Positions 8,897 through 17,258 of a stretch of DNA of 64,000 nucleotides are shown one piece after another. The number at the start of each line of letters is the position of its first letter. The first letter of the stretch is position 1. Where the stretch lies: assembly GCF_002213425.1 (NCBI RefSeq), contig NZ_NJGV01000008.1, positions 124,001 to 188,000 of the forward strand. The letters are read 5' to 3'. The notes beneath the pieces were generated by a model. The model had not been told where the DNA came from. It did not search any database and saw only the letters and a list, made by a program, of their open reading frames with translations. The translations under genes and the position numbers were made by a program. The DNA is from Herbaspirillum aquaticum. GTDB taxonomy: Bacteria > Pseudomonadota > Gammaproteobacteria > Burkholderiales > Burkholderiaceae_D.

Positions 8897-9655
8897 ATGA
8901 GCAAAAACAAGAATGAACGCTTGCTGACTCCGACCTTTGACAAGAAGGGCAATCCTGAATGGAAGTCCACGCTCAGTAGTCCTGATGACTCGTGTGCGGT
9001 CTGCCACATGATTCCGGATCGCATCATCCCGGTGATTTTTGTGCCGGGGGTGATGGGTAGCAATTTGAAGGGAACAGGAAATGCAGGCGACATTTCTTGG
9101 CGGCTGGATAGCGTTCGTTCCATGTCGCCTTGGCTATCCCGCGGGGCGGCGCTGCGAAAGAAATATTTGGCTCCACAAAAGATGGTCGTTGATGACGATG
9201 GAGCAAGACCCGACGGAACCGCCCAGCACGACGAAGAATTGAAGCGGCGCGGCTGGGGTGAAGTTGGCGCGATGAGCTACGGTGACTTTCTGGTTTGGCT
9301 CGAGAACGCGTTGAACGATTTCGTCAATACCAAGGGTGGCCCTCGCGATTTGCTGATCAACAAGGTATTGGGATCCATGAAGAGCGATGATGCTTTACTG
9401 AAGGAACAGGTAGCCCTCAGCTACCGCTATCGATTCCCGGTGCATGCCTGTGGTTATAACTGGCTGGACAGCAATGACGCATCCGCCGAGCAGTTGAAGC
9501 AGAGGATCAATGCCGTGATTACGCGATACAAGCAGGAGAAGAAGCGCTGCGAGAAAGTGATTCTGGTGACGCACTCCATGGGGGGATTCGCACACTACGC
9601 ACACGCCCCGGCGCATTCTGATCCCATCATTTCCCTCCTTCAAGAGAACTACTGA
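8897..9655 (+). CDS. T6SS lipase-type effector, truncated after the nucleophile
   Basis: The 252-residue product has the N-terminal half of an alpha/beta-hydrolase lipase: IIPVIFVPGVMGSNL at about residues 43-57, the oxyanion-hole type motif, and VTHSMGG near residues 218-224, with the nucleophile Ser in a T-H-S-M-G elbow. The protein ends about 30 residues after that serine, so the acid and histidine of the triad and the lid have no place. The last 25 residues, rich in His, Ala and Pro, do not look like a hydrolase core. Its TGA overlaps the ATG of the PAAR gene (TGATG). Linkage to vgrG points to a Tle-like phospholipase effector that has suffered a deletion or frameshift and is probably inactive. 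Confidence 0.7.
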   Translation: MSKNKNERLLTPTFDKKGNPEWKSTLSSPDDSCAVCHMIPDRIIPVIFVPGVMGSNLKGTGNAGDISWRLDSVRSMSPWLSRGAALRKKYLAPQKMVVDDDGARPDGTAQHDEELKRRGWGEVGAMSYGDFLVWLENALNDFVNTKGGPRDLLINKVLGSMKSDDALLKEQVALSYRYRFPVHACGYNWLDSNDASAEQLKQRINAVITRYKQEKKRCEKVILVTHSMGGFAHYAHAPAHSDPIISLLQENY

Positions 9656-9921
9656 TGCCCCTGCCCGTCATCCGTCTCGGCGACTCCACTTCCCATGGCG
9701 GCAAAGTGATCTCCGCCTCTCCCTCCCACACCCTCCACGGCATCGGCATTGCCCGTGTCGGTGACCTGGTCAGTTGTCCCAGGGAAGGGCACGGCACCAA
9801 TCCGATCATCGAGGGGGCGCCGACCTGGCTGATCGGTGATCGCATGGTGGCCCTGCAAGGGCATCGTGCGGCCTGCGGGTGCAGCCTCATTTCCAGCCTG
9901 GCCACGGCCTCCTATGGCTGA
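9655..9921 (+). CDS. PAAR-domain T6SS spike tip protein
   Basis: The 88-residue protein is a single PAAR domain: PVIRLGDSTSHGGKV, IARVGDLVSCPREGHGT, and HRAACGCSLIS near the C terminus. Cys and His residues sit where the tip zinc is bound in this family. It sharpens the VgrG spike and can carry effectors. The gene starts inside the stop codon of the truncated lipase gene, so translation is coupled. No immunity-type lipoprotein or ankyrin gene stands between or after them, which is unusual for a vgrG-lipase-PAAR cassette. Confidence 0.9.
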   Translation: MPLPVIRLGDSTSHGGKVISASPSHTLHGIGIARVGDLVSCPREGHGTNPIIEGAPTWLIGDRMVALQGHRAACGCSLISSLATASYG

Positions 9922-10168
9922 AAGACAGCGCCACCTGTCCGGAGCAGGGCAACATTTGCGCATATCGGCCCTGAGAATTGCACAGACACCACGCTTTGCG
10001 CCATTTCCTGCCCCTTTTTGACGCACCATTGCCCGCCACCACCCCCGGGCGGTTTACAATGCCGCCTGCAAAAAAAATCCCCGAGTTTCACCCAAGCAAC
10101 ACCGCCCGCCGCGCTACCCGCACGCCTGCTCCTGTTGCCCCAACCATTCCAGACAAGGAAATCAAGCA

Positions 10169-10981
10169 ATGATCAAGATGTTCTCCCGCCACGCCCGTAC
10201 GCTGGCGCTGACCGCCGGCTTCGTCGGCATGCTGGGCCTGGCCGCCTGCGGCAAGCAGGAAGACAAGAGCGCCGCCGCCCCCGCGCCGCAAGCCGCAGCT
10301 GCCCGCGTCTACGTGGTCGGCGTGGAATCGGCTTATGCCCCCTTCTCCTCGGAAAACGAACAGAAGGACGTGGTCGGCTTCGACATCGACGTCATGAAGG
10401 CCCTGGCCAAGAAGATCGGCATCGAAGTCAAGTTCGTGCCCACGCCCTTCGAAGGCTTCTTCAATTTCCTGGCGCAAGGTGACCGCGACCTGCTGATCTC
10501 GGCCATCACCATCACCGATGAACGCAAGAAGACGGTGGCCTTCTCCGAGCCCTACTTCGTGGCCACCCAGACCATCGCCCTGCCGGCCGCCAATACCAAG
10601 GTCAGCAAGATGGACGACCTGAAGCCCCTGACCGTCGGTACCCAGAGCGCCACCTCCGGCGACGAACTGGTGCAGCAGGTGCTGGGCAAGAACAGCGCCA
10701 AGATCAAGCGCTTCGACTCCACCCCGCTGGCCCTGAAGGAACTGGAAAGCGGCGGCGTCGACGCCGTCGTGGCCGATGAACCGGTGGTCAAGAACTACAT
10801 CGCCAACAACCCCAACAGCAAGCTGCGTACCGTCACCGATCCGGACTTCCCCAAGGAAGACTACGGCATCGCCGTGCGCAAGGATGATCCGGAACTGCTG
10901 GCCAAGATCAACAAGGGCCTGGCCGAAATGAAGGCCGATGGCAGCTTCGCCGCCATCAGCGCACAATACTTCGGCAAGTAA
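10169..10981 (+). CDS. Amino-acid ABC transporter substrate-binding lipoprotein
   Basis: The 270-residue protein starts with a lipoprotein signal peptide (positively charged start, hydrophobic core, lipobox LAAC at residues about 24-27). An SBP family 3 fold follows: GVESAYAPFSSENE, VGFDIDVMKALAKKIGIEV, DLLISAITITDERKKTVAFSEPY and VDAVVADEPVV. Family 3 proteins bind polar amino acids or opines; the exact ligand cannot be told. AAGGAA lies nine bases before ATG 10169. The permease gene follows after 180 bases that contain hairpins and a tandem repeat. No ATPase gene is present in this operon. Confidence 0.9.
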   Translation: MIKMFSRHARTLALTAGFVGMLGLAACGKQEDKSAAAPAPQAAAARVYVVGVESAYAPFSSENEQKDVVGFDIDVMKALAKKIGIEVKFVPTPFEGFFNFLAQGDRDLLISAITITDERKKTVAFSEPYFVATQTIALPAANTKVSKMDDLKPLTVGTQSATSGDELVQQVLGKNSAKIKRFDSTPLALKELESGGVDAVVADEPVVKNYIANNPNSKLRTVTDPDFPKEDYGIAVRKDDPELLAKINKGLAEMKADGSFAAISAQYFGK

Positions 10982-10998
10982 GCCCATATGCTGTCCTG

Positions 10999-11024
10999 CT
11001 GCTCCTGCGTTTCTACAGGAGCAG
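10999..11024 (+). other. Hairpin in the 3' region of the binding-protein gene
   Basis: A 9-bp stem, CTGCTCCTG / CAGGAGCAG, with an 8-base loop lies 18 bases after the stop codon and directly before the octamer array. There is no U-run. It could protect the abundant upstream message from 3' decay, a common arrangement for binding-protein genes. Confidence 0.5.
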
Positions 11025-11030
11025 AGGTCT

Positions 11031-11086
11031 GCATGAGTGCATGAGTGCATGAGTACATGACTGCATGACAGCATGACTGCCTGATC
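11031..11086 (+). repeat. Tandem octamer array (GCATGAGT-type, 7 units)
   Basis: Seven consecutive 8-bp units can be read: GCATGAGT three times, then ACATGACT, GCATGACA, GCATGACT and GCCTGATC. Each unit contains TGA, and because eight is not a multiple of three the TGA falls in all three frames. It lies between the binding-protein and permease genes. Confidence 0.85.
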
Positions 11087-11095
11087 CGGCAACAA

Positions 11096-11126
11096 GACGG
11101 CGGCCCGGGCCGCCGTCACCGCTTTT
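11096..11126 (+). terminator. Long palindromic hairpin between binding protein and permease genes
   Basis: An uninterrupted 22-base palindrome (11-base arms beginning GACGGCGGCCC) is followed by ACCGCTTTTTCC. It can act as a partial terminator that lowers permease expression relative to the binding protein. It ends 45 bases before the permease start. Confidence 0.6.
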
Positions 11127-11161
11127 TCCTTTCCCGTTTTCAACCACCAATCGAGTCCGAC

Positions 11162-11905
11162 ATGGATTTTCGCTGGAGCATCATCCAAGGCTACGCGCCG
11201 CTGTTCGCCAAAGGCGTCCTCATGACCTTGCAGGTGTCGCTGATCAGTATCCTGATCGGTACCGTCATCGGCTTGCTGGTGGGCATGCTGCGCCTGGCCG
11301 ACGTACAGCACGGTCCCTGGAAGTGGCCCCTCAAATGCCTGCGCTGGCTGGCCAGCTTCTACGTCGCCTTCTTCCGTGGTACACCGCTGTTCGTGCAGAT
11401 CATGCTGATCCACTTCGCGGTAATGCCGCTCTTGGTGCAACAGGAACATGGCCTCTTCATCACCGGCGAACTGGCGCGCACCATCAAGCAGGACTACGGT
11501 GCCTTCCTCTCCGGCACGGTGGCGCTGTCGCTCAATGCGGGGGCCTACATCTCGGAAATCTTCCGCGCCGGCATCCAGTCCATCGAACGCGGCCAGTCCT
11601 ATGCGGCCGCCAGCCTGGGCATGAACTACGGGCTCACGATGCGCTACGTGGTGCTGCCGCAGGCGTTTCGCCGCATGCTGCCGCCGCTGGGCAACGAAGC
11701 CATCACGTTGTTGAAGGATTCCTCGCTGGTCTCGGCCATCGGCCTGGCCGAACTGGCCTATGCCGCGCGTACCGTGGCGGGCACCTATGCCCGCTACTGG
11801 GAGCCGTATATCACCATCTCCATCCTGTATTTCTCCATGACCATCTGCCTGGCGCTGGTGGTGGCCCGTCTGGAAAACAGGTACAGCGCACCGCATCGCC
11901 GCTGA
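11162..11905 (+). CDS. Amino-acid ABC transporter permease (HisM/GlnP type)
   Basis: The 247-residue inner-membrane protein has about five transmembrane segments. Its EAA loop (IERGQSYAAASLGMNYGLTMRYVVLPQAFRRMLPP) docks the ATPase. The N-terminal segment APLFAKGVLMTLQVSL is typical of the His/Glu/Gln permease family. It should form a channel fed by the lipoprotein encoded upstream. Because no ATP-binding subunit or second permease gene follows, it probably works as a homodimer with an ATPase encoded elsewhere. Confidence 0.9.
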   Translation: MDFRWSIIQGYAPLFAKGVLMTLQVSLISILIGTVIGLLVGMLRLADVQHGPWKWPLKCLRWLASFYVAFFRGTPLFVQIMLIHFAVMPLLVQQEHGLFITGELARTIKQDYGAFLSGTVALSLNAGAYISEIFRAGIQSIERGQSYAAASLGMNYGLTMRYVVLPQAFRRMLPPLGNEAITLLKDSSLVSAIGLAELAYAARTVAGTYARYWEPYITISILYFSMTICLALVVARLENRYSAPHRR

Positions 11906-11972
11906 TCGTTTTGCCCGCCGATCCGCAGCGATCAGCGGGAAGCGCGTGCGCTGCTCGCAAGCGGGCGGTATC

Positions 11973-13289
11973 ATGCCGCGCATGACATCGATGCACACTC
12001 TTCCCCAACTCGCTCCCGGCAGCCGCCGCGTGGCCGTGATCGGCGCCGGTCCGGCCGGCCTGATGGCCGCCGAAGTGCTGGCCGCCCAAGGCGCCGCCGT
12101 GGACGTCTACGACGCAATGCCCTCGGCCGGCCGCAAATTCCTGCTGGCCGGACGCGGCGGCATGAACATCACGCACTCCGAACCGCAACCCGACTTCCTG
12201 CCACGCTACGGCAATCGCCGTGAACAGGTGGCGCCCTTCGTGCGCCGCTTCGACGCCGACCAGTTGCGCGCATGGATACACGGCCTGGGCATCGAGACCT
12301 TCGTGGGCAGCTCCGGCCGCGTCTTCCCGCGCGAGATGAAAGCCGCGCCGCTGCTGCGCGCCTGGCTGCATCGCCTGCGCGAGGCCGGCGTGCGTTTCCA
12401 CATGCGCCATCGCTGGCTGGGCTGGCAGGCAGACGGCGCCCTGCGCTTTGCCCATGCTGATGGCCACACCGGTGTCCAAGCCGATGCCGTGGTGCTGGCC
12501 CTGGGCGGGGCCAGCTGGCCGCGCCTGGGCTCGGATGGCAGCTGGGTGCCGCTGCTGCAAACCCGCCAGGTGGAAGTCGCCCCGCTGCTGCCGTCCAACT
12601 GCGGCTTCGAGCTGGACTGGAGCGAACATTTCCGCAGCCGCTTCGCGGGCGAACCGGTCAAGCCGGTGGTGGCCAGCACGGCGCTGCCCAGCGGCGGCGT
12701 GCAGAATCGCCGCGGCGAATTCATCATCACCGCCGACGGCATCGAAGGCAGCCTGGTCTACGCGATGTCCTCGGCCTTGCGCGACACCATCACCGCAGAA
12801 GGCTCGGCGCGCCTGTACCTGGACCTGCTGCCCGACTGGCCGCTGGAAAAAGTGGAGGCCGAACTGGCCCACCCGCGCGGGGCGCGTTCGCTCTCCAGCC
12901 ACCTGCAAAGCCGCCTGCATCTCAAGGGCGTGAAGGCCGGACTGTTGCGCGAGCTGGTCAGCAAGGACGACTTCGCCGACATGGGCAAGCTGGCGCGCGC
13001 CATCAAGGCCCTGCCGCTGACCGTGCTGCGTACGCGCCCCATCGCCGAAGCCATCAGCAGCGCCGGTGGCGTCAGCTTCGAGGCGCTCGATGATGCGCTG
13101 ATGCTGCGCGCCCTGCCGGGCGTATTCTGCGCTGGCGAGATGCTGGACTGGGAAGCGCCCACCGGCGGCTACCTGCTCACCGCCTGCTTTGCCACCGGCC
13201 GCGCCGCTGCGGCGGGTGCGCTGCACTGGCTCATCAGCGATGATCGCACCGCCAGCCTCGGCAACCCTTCCGAGGAACAACACAAGTGA
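11973..13289 (+). CDS. TIGR03862-family FAD flavoprotein (HI0933/BaiN-like)
   Basis: The roughly 438-residue protein has the FAD dinucleotide motif VIGAGPAGLMAAEVL near residues 22-36, GRKFLLAGRGGMNITHSE typical of HI0933-like flavoproteins, the FVGSSGRVFPREMKA motif, and the C-terminal FAD contact 'GVFCAGEMLDWEAPTGGYLLTACFATGR'. The reaction is not established for this branch. In-frame ATGs at 11946, 11973, 11982 and 11991 make the start uncertain; none has a clear ribosome site. Its stop codon overlaps the GTG start of slyX, so the two are translationally coupled. Confidence 0.85.
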   Translation: MPRMTSMHTLPQLAPGSRRVAVIGAGPAGLMAAEVLAAQGAAVDVYDAMPSAGRKFLLAGRGGMNITHSEPQPDFLPRYGNRREQVAPFVRRFDADQLRAWIHGLGIETFVGSSGRVFPREMKAAPLLRAWLHRLREAGVRFHMRHRWLGWQADGALRFAHADGHTGVQADAVVLALGGASWPRLGSDGSWVPLLQTRQVEVAPLLPSNCGFELDWSEHFRSRFAGEPVKPVVASTALPSGGVQNRRGEFIITADGIEGSLVYAMSSALRDTITAEGSARLYLDLLPDWPLEKVEAELAHPRGARSLSSHLQSRLHLKGVKAGLLRELVSKDDFADMGKLARAIKALPLTVLRTRPIAEAISSAGGVSFEALDDALMLRALPGVFCAGEMLDWEAPTGGYLLTACFATGRAAAAGALHWLISDDRTASLGNPSEEQHK

Positions 13290-13495
13290 CCCAAGACGAC
13301 CGCCTCATCGACCTGGAAATGAAGATCGCCCATCAGGAACACCTGCTGGACGAACTGAACCAGACCGTCTATCGCCAGGAAAAGAAGATCGAGGAACTGG
13401 ACATGCTGCTGCATGCCCTGGCCAAGCGCTTCAAGGAATTGTCCGACACCAGCCAGGACCGCGCCGCCGCCAACGAGAAGCCGCCGCATTACTGA
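13286..13495 (+). CDS. slyX: SlyX family protein
   Basis: The 69-residue acidic coiled-coil protein (RLIDLEMKIAHQEHLLDELN, then VYRQEKKIEELD and LSDTS) fits SlyX in length and pattern, including the C-terminal KPPHY. The role of SlyX is not understood. It starts with GTG at 13286, overlapping the TGA of the flavoprotein gene by the frame arrangement GTGA. Confidence 0.85.
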   Translation: MTQDDRLIDLEMKIAHQEHLLDELNQTVYRQEKKIEELDMLLHALAKRFKELSDTSQDRAAANEKPPHY

Positions 13496-13534
13496 TCGCG
13501 CCGCTTCCGCTTTCTCTTCGCTGCTCGCACCACC

Positions 13535-14689
13535 ATGGCCAACGAACGCCGCATCGCCCACCTCGACATGGATGCTTTCTATGCCTCGGTGGAACTGCTG
13601 CGCTATCCCGACCTGCGCGGCCAGGCCGTGGTCATCGGCGGCGGCTCGGCCACGCGGCCGGTGGAATTGCCCGATGGCACGCGCCAGTATTTCCGCATGC
13701 GCGATTACGCCGGGCGCGGCGTGGTCACCACCTCCACCTACGAGGCGCGCGCGCTGGGCGTGTTCTCGGCCATGGGCATCATGAAGGCGGCCCAGCTGGC
13801 ACCGGACGCGATCCTGCTGCCAACCGACTTCGAGGCCTATCGCAAGTATTCGCGCCTGTTCAAGGAAGCGGTCCGCAGCATCGCCCCGCTGATCGAGGAT
13901 CGCGGCATCGATGAAATCTACATCGATCTTTCTGCGTGGCCCGATACCGCGCATGAGGTCGCGCGTCAGATCAAGGATGCGGTGCATGCGGCTACCGCCC
14001 TGACCTGCTCCGTCGGTGTGGCCCCCAACAAGATGCTGGCCAAGATCTCTTCCGAACTGGACAAACCCGATGGGCTCACCATTCTCACGCCCGAGGATAT
14101 CGAGCGCCGCATCTGGCCGCTGCCAGCGCGCAAGATCAATGGCATCGGACCGAAGGCCGCCGAGAAGCTGGCGGCCCTGGGCATAGAGACCGTGGCCGAC
14201 CTGGCACGCGCCTCGCCTGAATTGCTGCGGGCGCATTTCGGGCGCAGTTATTCGGAATGGCTGGGACGGGTGGCGCAGGGCGTCGATGATCGACCGGTGC
14301 AGACGTATTCCGAACCCAAATCCATCAGTCGGGAAACCACCTTTGAACGCGACCTGCATGCGCGTGCCGACCGCGCGCAACTCTCGGAAATCTTCACCGC
14401 CCTGTGCGTGAAGCTGGCCGGCGACCTGGAGCGCAAGGGCTATGTCGGGCGCACCATCGGCATCAAGCTGAAATACGCCGATTTCCAGGGTGTGACGCGC
14501 GATGTCACGCTGCCCGCACCCACCGGCGACGCCGCCACCATCCGCCAGGCGGCAGGGGAATGCCTCAAGCGCGTACCGCTGGAAAAGAAGCTGCGCCTGC
14601 TCGGAGTGCGCGTGGGTGCGCTCTCGCGCAAGGATGAGCTTGCCTTGACAGCGCAGGCGCTGCAGGCGGAGTTGCCGTTCGGCGGCTGA
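13535..14689 (+). CDS. dinB: DNA polymerase IV (DinB, Y family)
   Basis: The 384-residue Y-family polymerase has the palm motif HLDMDAFYASVE (residues 8-19, first metal-binding Asp), TYEARALGV, and the second metal site DEIYIDLS. It also has SVGVAPNKMLAKISS, a helix-hairpin-helix (INGIGPKAAEKLAALGI) and a little-finger domain. The C terminus ends QAELPFGG, a plausible sliding-clamp binding motif. It differs from many DinB proteins by an insertion after VVIGGGSATRPVELPDGT, where others have a shorter loop. It performs error-prone translesion synthesis. No LexA box was identified upstream. Confidence 0.93.
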   Translation: MANERRIAHLDMDAFYASVELLRYPDLRGQAVVIGGGSATRPVELPDGTRQYFRMRDYAGRGVVTTSTYEARALGVFSAMGIMKAAQLAPDAILLPTDFEAYRKYSRLFKEAVRSIAPLIEDRGIDEIYIDLSAWPDTAHEVARQIKDAVHAATALTCSVGVAPNKMLAKISSELDKPDGLTILTPEDIERRIWPLPARKINGIGPKAAEKLAALGIETVADLARASPELLRAHFGRSYSEWLGRVAQGVDDRPVQTYSEPKSISRETTFERDLHARADRAQLSEIFTALCVKLAGDLERKGYVGRTIGIKLKYADFQGVTRDVTLPAPTGDAATIRQAAGECLKRVPLEKKLRLLGVRVGALSRKDELALTAQALQAELPFGG

Positions 14690-14849
14690 TCCACTTTTCC
14701 GCGAACTATTTGTGCGTTTTTCCGACGTACTCTGCGGCAAGCCCGGCCATGGAAAATTTAACTGCAAGCGTGGACAATCCGACATCGCTTGCGGCAGGAC
14801 GGGCGTGTAAAATCTCCCCCTTTCCCTCTTTGCCCTGCTCCGGAAACCT

Positions 14850-15776
14850 ATGTGGTTCAAGAATCTCCAGATCTACCGTCTGCCCGCACCGTGGGCGATC
14901 AATGCCGACGAACTCGAATCCCATCTCGCGCCGCAGGCCTTCACCGCCTGCTCCAGCCTGGACATGCAGAGCCAGGGCTGGGTGCCGCCGCGCAACAATG
15001 AAAAACTGGTGCATGTGGTCAACCGCCAGCTGCTCTTGAAGCTCGATACCGAGAAGAAACTGCTGCCCTCGACCGTCATCAACCAGGTCACCAAGGCCCG
15101 TGCCGCCGAGCTGGAAGAGCAGCAAGGTTTCCCGCCGGGCCGCAAGCAGACCAAGGAATTGAAGGAACAGGTCACCGACGAACTGCTGCCACGCGCCTTT
15201 TCGGTAGTGCGCAGCACCTGGGTCTGGATCGATCCGGTCAATGGCTGGCTGCTGGTCGATGCCGGCTCGCCCTCCAAGGCTGAGGAAGTCCTGAAGCTGC
15301 TGTTCAAGGCCATTCCCAAGTTCCCGCTGGAAACGCTGCGCACCGTCATGTCGCCGGCAGCGGCCATGACCGACTGGCTGGCCAGCGATGAAGCGCCCAA
15401 TGGTTTCACCGTGGACCAGGATACCGAGCTGCGCTCCACCGCCGAGAGCAAGGCGACGGTGCGCTACGTGCGCCACACGCTGGAAGCCGACGACATCCGC
15501 CGCCACATCGAAGCCGGCAAGCAGTGCACGCGCCTGGCGCTGACCTGGGCCGACAAGGTCTCCTTCGTGCTGACCGAGAACCTGTCGGTCAAGCGCATCG
15601 CGCCGCTGGACGTGCTCAAGGAAGACAGCGAGATCGCCGGCAAGAACGACGATGAGCGCTTCGACGGCGACTTCATGCTGATGACCGGCGAGCTGGCCAA
15701 GCTGCTGACCGCCCTGGTCGACGCGCTGGGCGGCCAACTGAAGGAAAACGACGGCACCCTGGCCCGCGCGGCCTGA
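14850..15776 (+). CDS. rdgC: Recombination-associated protein RdgC
   Basis: The 308-residue protein begins [15 protein letters not shown] and contains [34 protein letters not shown] and the C-terminal [20 protein letters not shown], all typical of RdgC. RdgC forms a ring-shaped dimer on double-stranded DNA and restrains RecA filament formation. It follows dinB after 160 bases and ends at a bidirectional terminator. GGAA five bases before ATG 14850 supports the start. Confidence 0.95.
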   Translation: MWFKNLQIYRLPAPWAINADELESHLAPQAFTACSSLDMQSQGWVPPRNNEKLVHVVNRQLLLKLDTEKKLLPSTVINQVTKARAAELEEQQGFPPGRKQTKELKEQVTDELLPRAFSVVRSTWVWIDPVNGWLLVDAGSPSKAEEVLKLLFKAIPKFPLETLRTVMSPAAAMTDWLASDEAPNGFTVDQDTELRSTAESKATVRYVRHTLEADDIRRHIEAGKQCTRLALTWADKVSFVLTENLSVKRIAPLDVLKEDSEIAGKNDDERFDGDFMLMTGELAKLLTALVDALGGQLKENDGTLARAA

Positions 15777-15807
15777 CCGGAGTCGCATCACCGCGCCAGT
15801 ACGAACG

Positions 15808-15846
15808 AAAACGCCGCGATGGGCTGACCGTCGCGGCGTTTTTTTC
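15808..15846. terminator. Bidirectional terminator between rdgC and the MHS transporter gene
   Basis: A 10-bp stem, AACGCCGCGA / TCGCGGCGTT, with an 11-base loop is flanked by A's on the left and T's on the right. It lies between two convergent stop codons and can terminate both genes. Confidence 0.88.
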
Positions 15847-15855
15847 ATGTCCGTC

Positions 15856-17166
15856 TCAATTCTGGTGACGACTGTAGCGATAGCCCTGGTCGAACAGGGT
15901 CGCCACCGCCACCAGCACGCCCGAGCAGGCCAGGATCAGCGTCACGCCCAGCGTGGAATGCGTGGCTGACTGCGCCACCATGGCCAGTGCCCAGAGCGGC
16001 GCCAGGCCACCGGCAAGGGCGGTACCGATCTCGCGGCCGGTCCCCACGCCGGTGGAACGGCTCTGCACCGGGAACTGGCGACTCAGGAAGGAGCCCTGCG
16101 GGGCAAACATCATGGGTGCCAGCAAGCCGGTACCGACGATGACGGCACTGTAGATGGCCATGCTCTTGCCCGTACTGAGCAAGGCCATGAAGGGGTAGGC
16201 GAACAGCGCCGAGAGCACGCCGCCGGTCATGAGCACACGCTGGCTGCTGTAGCGGTCGCACAGCCAGCCGAACAGCGGCACGGCCACGATCGCCACCAGG
16301 CTGGCCAGCGTCACCGAAAGCGAGGTGACATGCGCCGAGACGCCCTTGAACTGGGTCAGGTAGGCCAGTGAGAACGTCTTGAAGATGTAGCTCAGCGCGT
16401 TGTAGCCGACCGCCAGGAAAAACACCACGGCCAGCCCCCTGATCTGAGTGGTGAAGACTTCGCGGATGGGCTGGCGCGGCTGCGCCGGACTGTCCTGCGC
16501 ATGGCTGTATTCGGGCGTCTCCGGCAGGCTGCGGCGCACCCACAGGCCCACCAGTACCAGCAGGAAACTCAGGATGAAGGGAATGCGCCAGCCACCGGCC
16601 AGCAGGAAAGCATCGCCACCCAGCGTGAGCAGGTACACCGTCAGCGAGGACAGCAGCAGTCCCAGGTTCAGGCCCAGCGCCGGCCAGGCACCCTGGCGGC
16701 CCTTGCGGTCGGCGGCGGCATGCTCGTAGGAAGTCACGGCGGCACCGGCCAGCTCCGCCCCCGCACCCAGGCCCTGCACGATGCGGATGGCCACCAGCAG
16801 CAGCGGGGCCCACACGCCGATGGTGGCGTAACCGGGAATGAGGCCGATGGCCGTGGTGCATAGCCCCATCAGGCAGAAGGTGATGAAGAGCATGCGCTTG
16901 CGGCCGATGCGGTCGCCCAGGTAGCCGAAGAAGATGCCGCCGATGGGACGCGCCACGAAGCCGATGGCAAAGGTGGCGAAGGCCTGCAGCGACGCCGTGG
17001 CCGGATCGCTGTGGTCGAAGAAGATCTTGCTGAAGACGATCGAGGCCATCGTCGCATAGAGGTAAAAGTCATACCACTCCAGCATCGATCCCACGATGGT
17101 AGCGGCGGCGACCTTGCGCAGCCGGGTACGTACTTGCTGGGGTGTTTCTGCTTGCGGTGCGTTCAT
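15856..17166 (-). CDS. MHS-family MFS transporter (metabolite:H+ symporter)
   Basis: The 436-residue protein has 12 predicted membrane helices and the MHS hallmark start VGSMLEWYDFYLYATMASIVFSKIFF. The loop 2-3 motif GYLGDRIGRKRML and the later GWLCDRYSSQRVL repeat mark the two halves. MHS carriers such as ShiA, KgtP and ProP take up organic acids or osmolytes. The gene follows lhgO on the same strand after about 90 bases, so a substrate related to 2-hydroxyglutarate or 2-oxoglutarate metabolism is a reasonable guess, not shown by the sequence. Confidence 0.9.
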   Translation of the reverse strand: MNAPQAETPQQVRTRLRKVAAATIVGSMLEWYDFYLYATMASIVFSKIFFDHSDPATASLQAFATFAIGFVARPIGGIFFGYLGDRIGRKRMLFITFCLMGLCTTAIGLIPGYATIGVWAPLLLVAIRIVQGLGAGAELAGAAVTSYEHAAADRKGRQGAWPALGLNLGLLLSSLTVYLLTLGGDAFLLAGGWRIPFILSFLLVLVGLWVRRSLPETPEYSHAQDSPAQPRQPIREVFTTQIRGLAVVFFLAVGYNALSYIFKTFSLAYLTQFKGVSAHVTSLSVTLASLVAIVAVPLFGWLCDRYSSQRVLMTGGVLSALFAYPFMALLSTGKSMAIYSAVIVGTGLLAPMMFAPQGSFLSRQFPVQSRSTGVGTGREIGTALAGGLAPLWALAMVAQSATHSTLGVTLILACSGVLVAVATLFDQGYRYSRHQN

Positions 17167-17258
17167 TGCGTCTCTTCCTTGTGTTTTTTCTTTGGATGCG
17201 GGAGCGCCTGGCTTGCCGCCATGGATCTGCTTGCCGGGGCAAGGCCAGCGCCGGTGTA

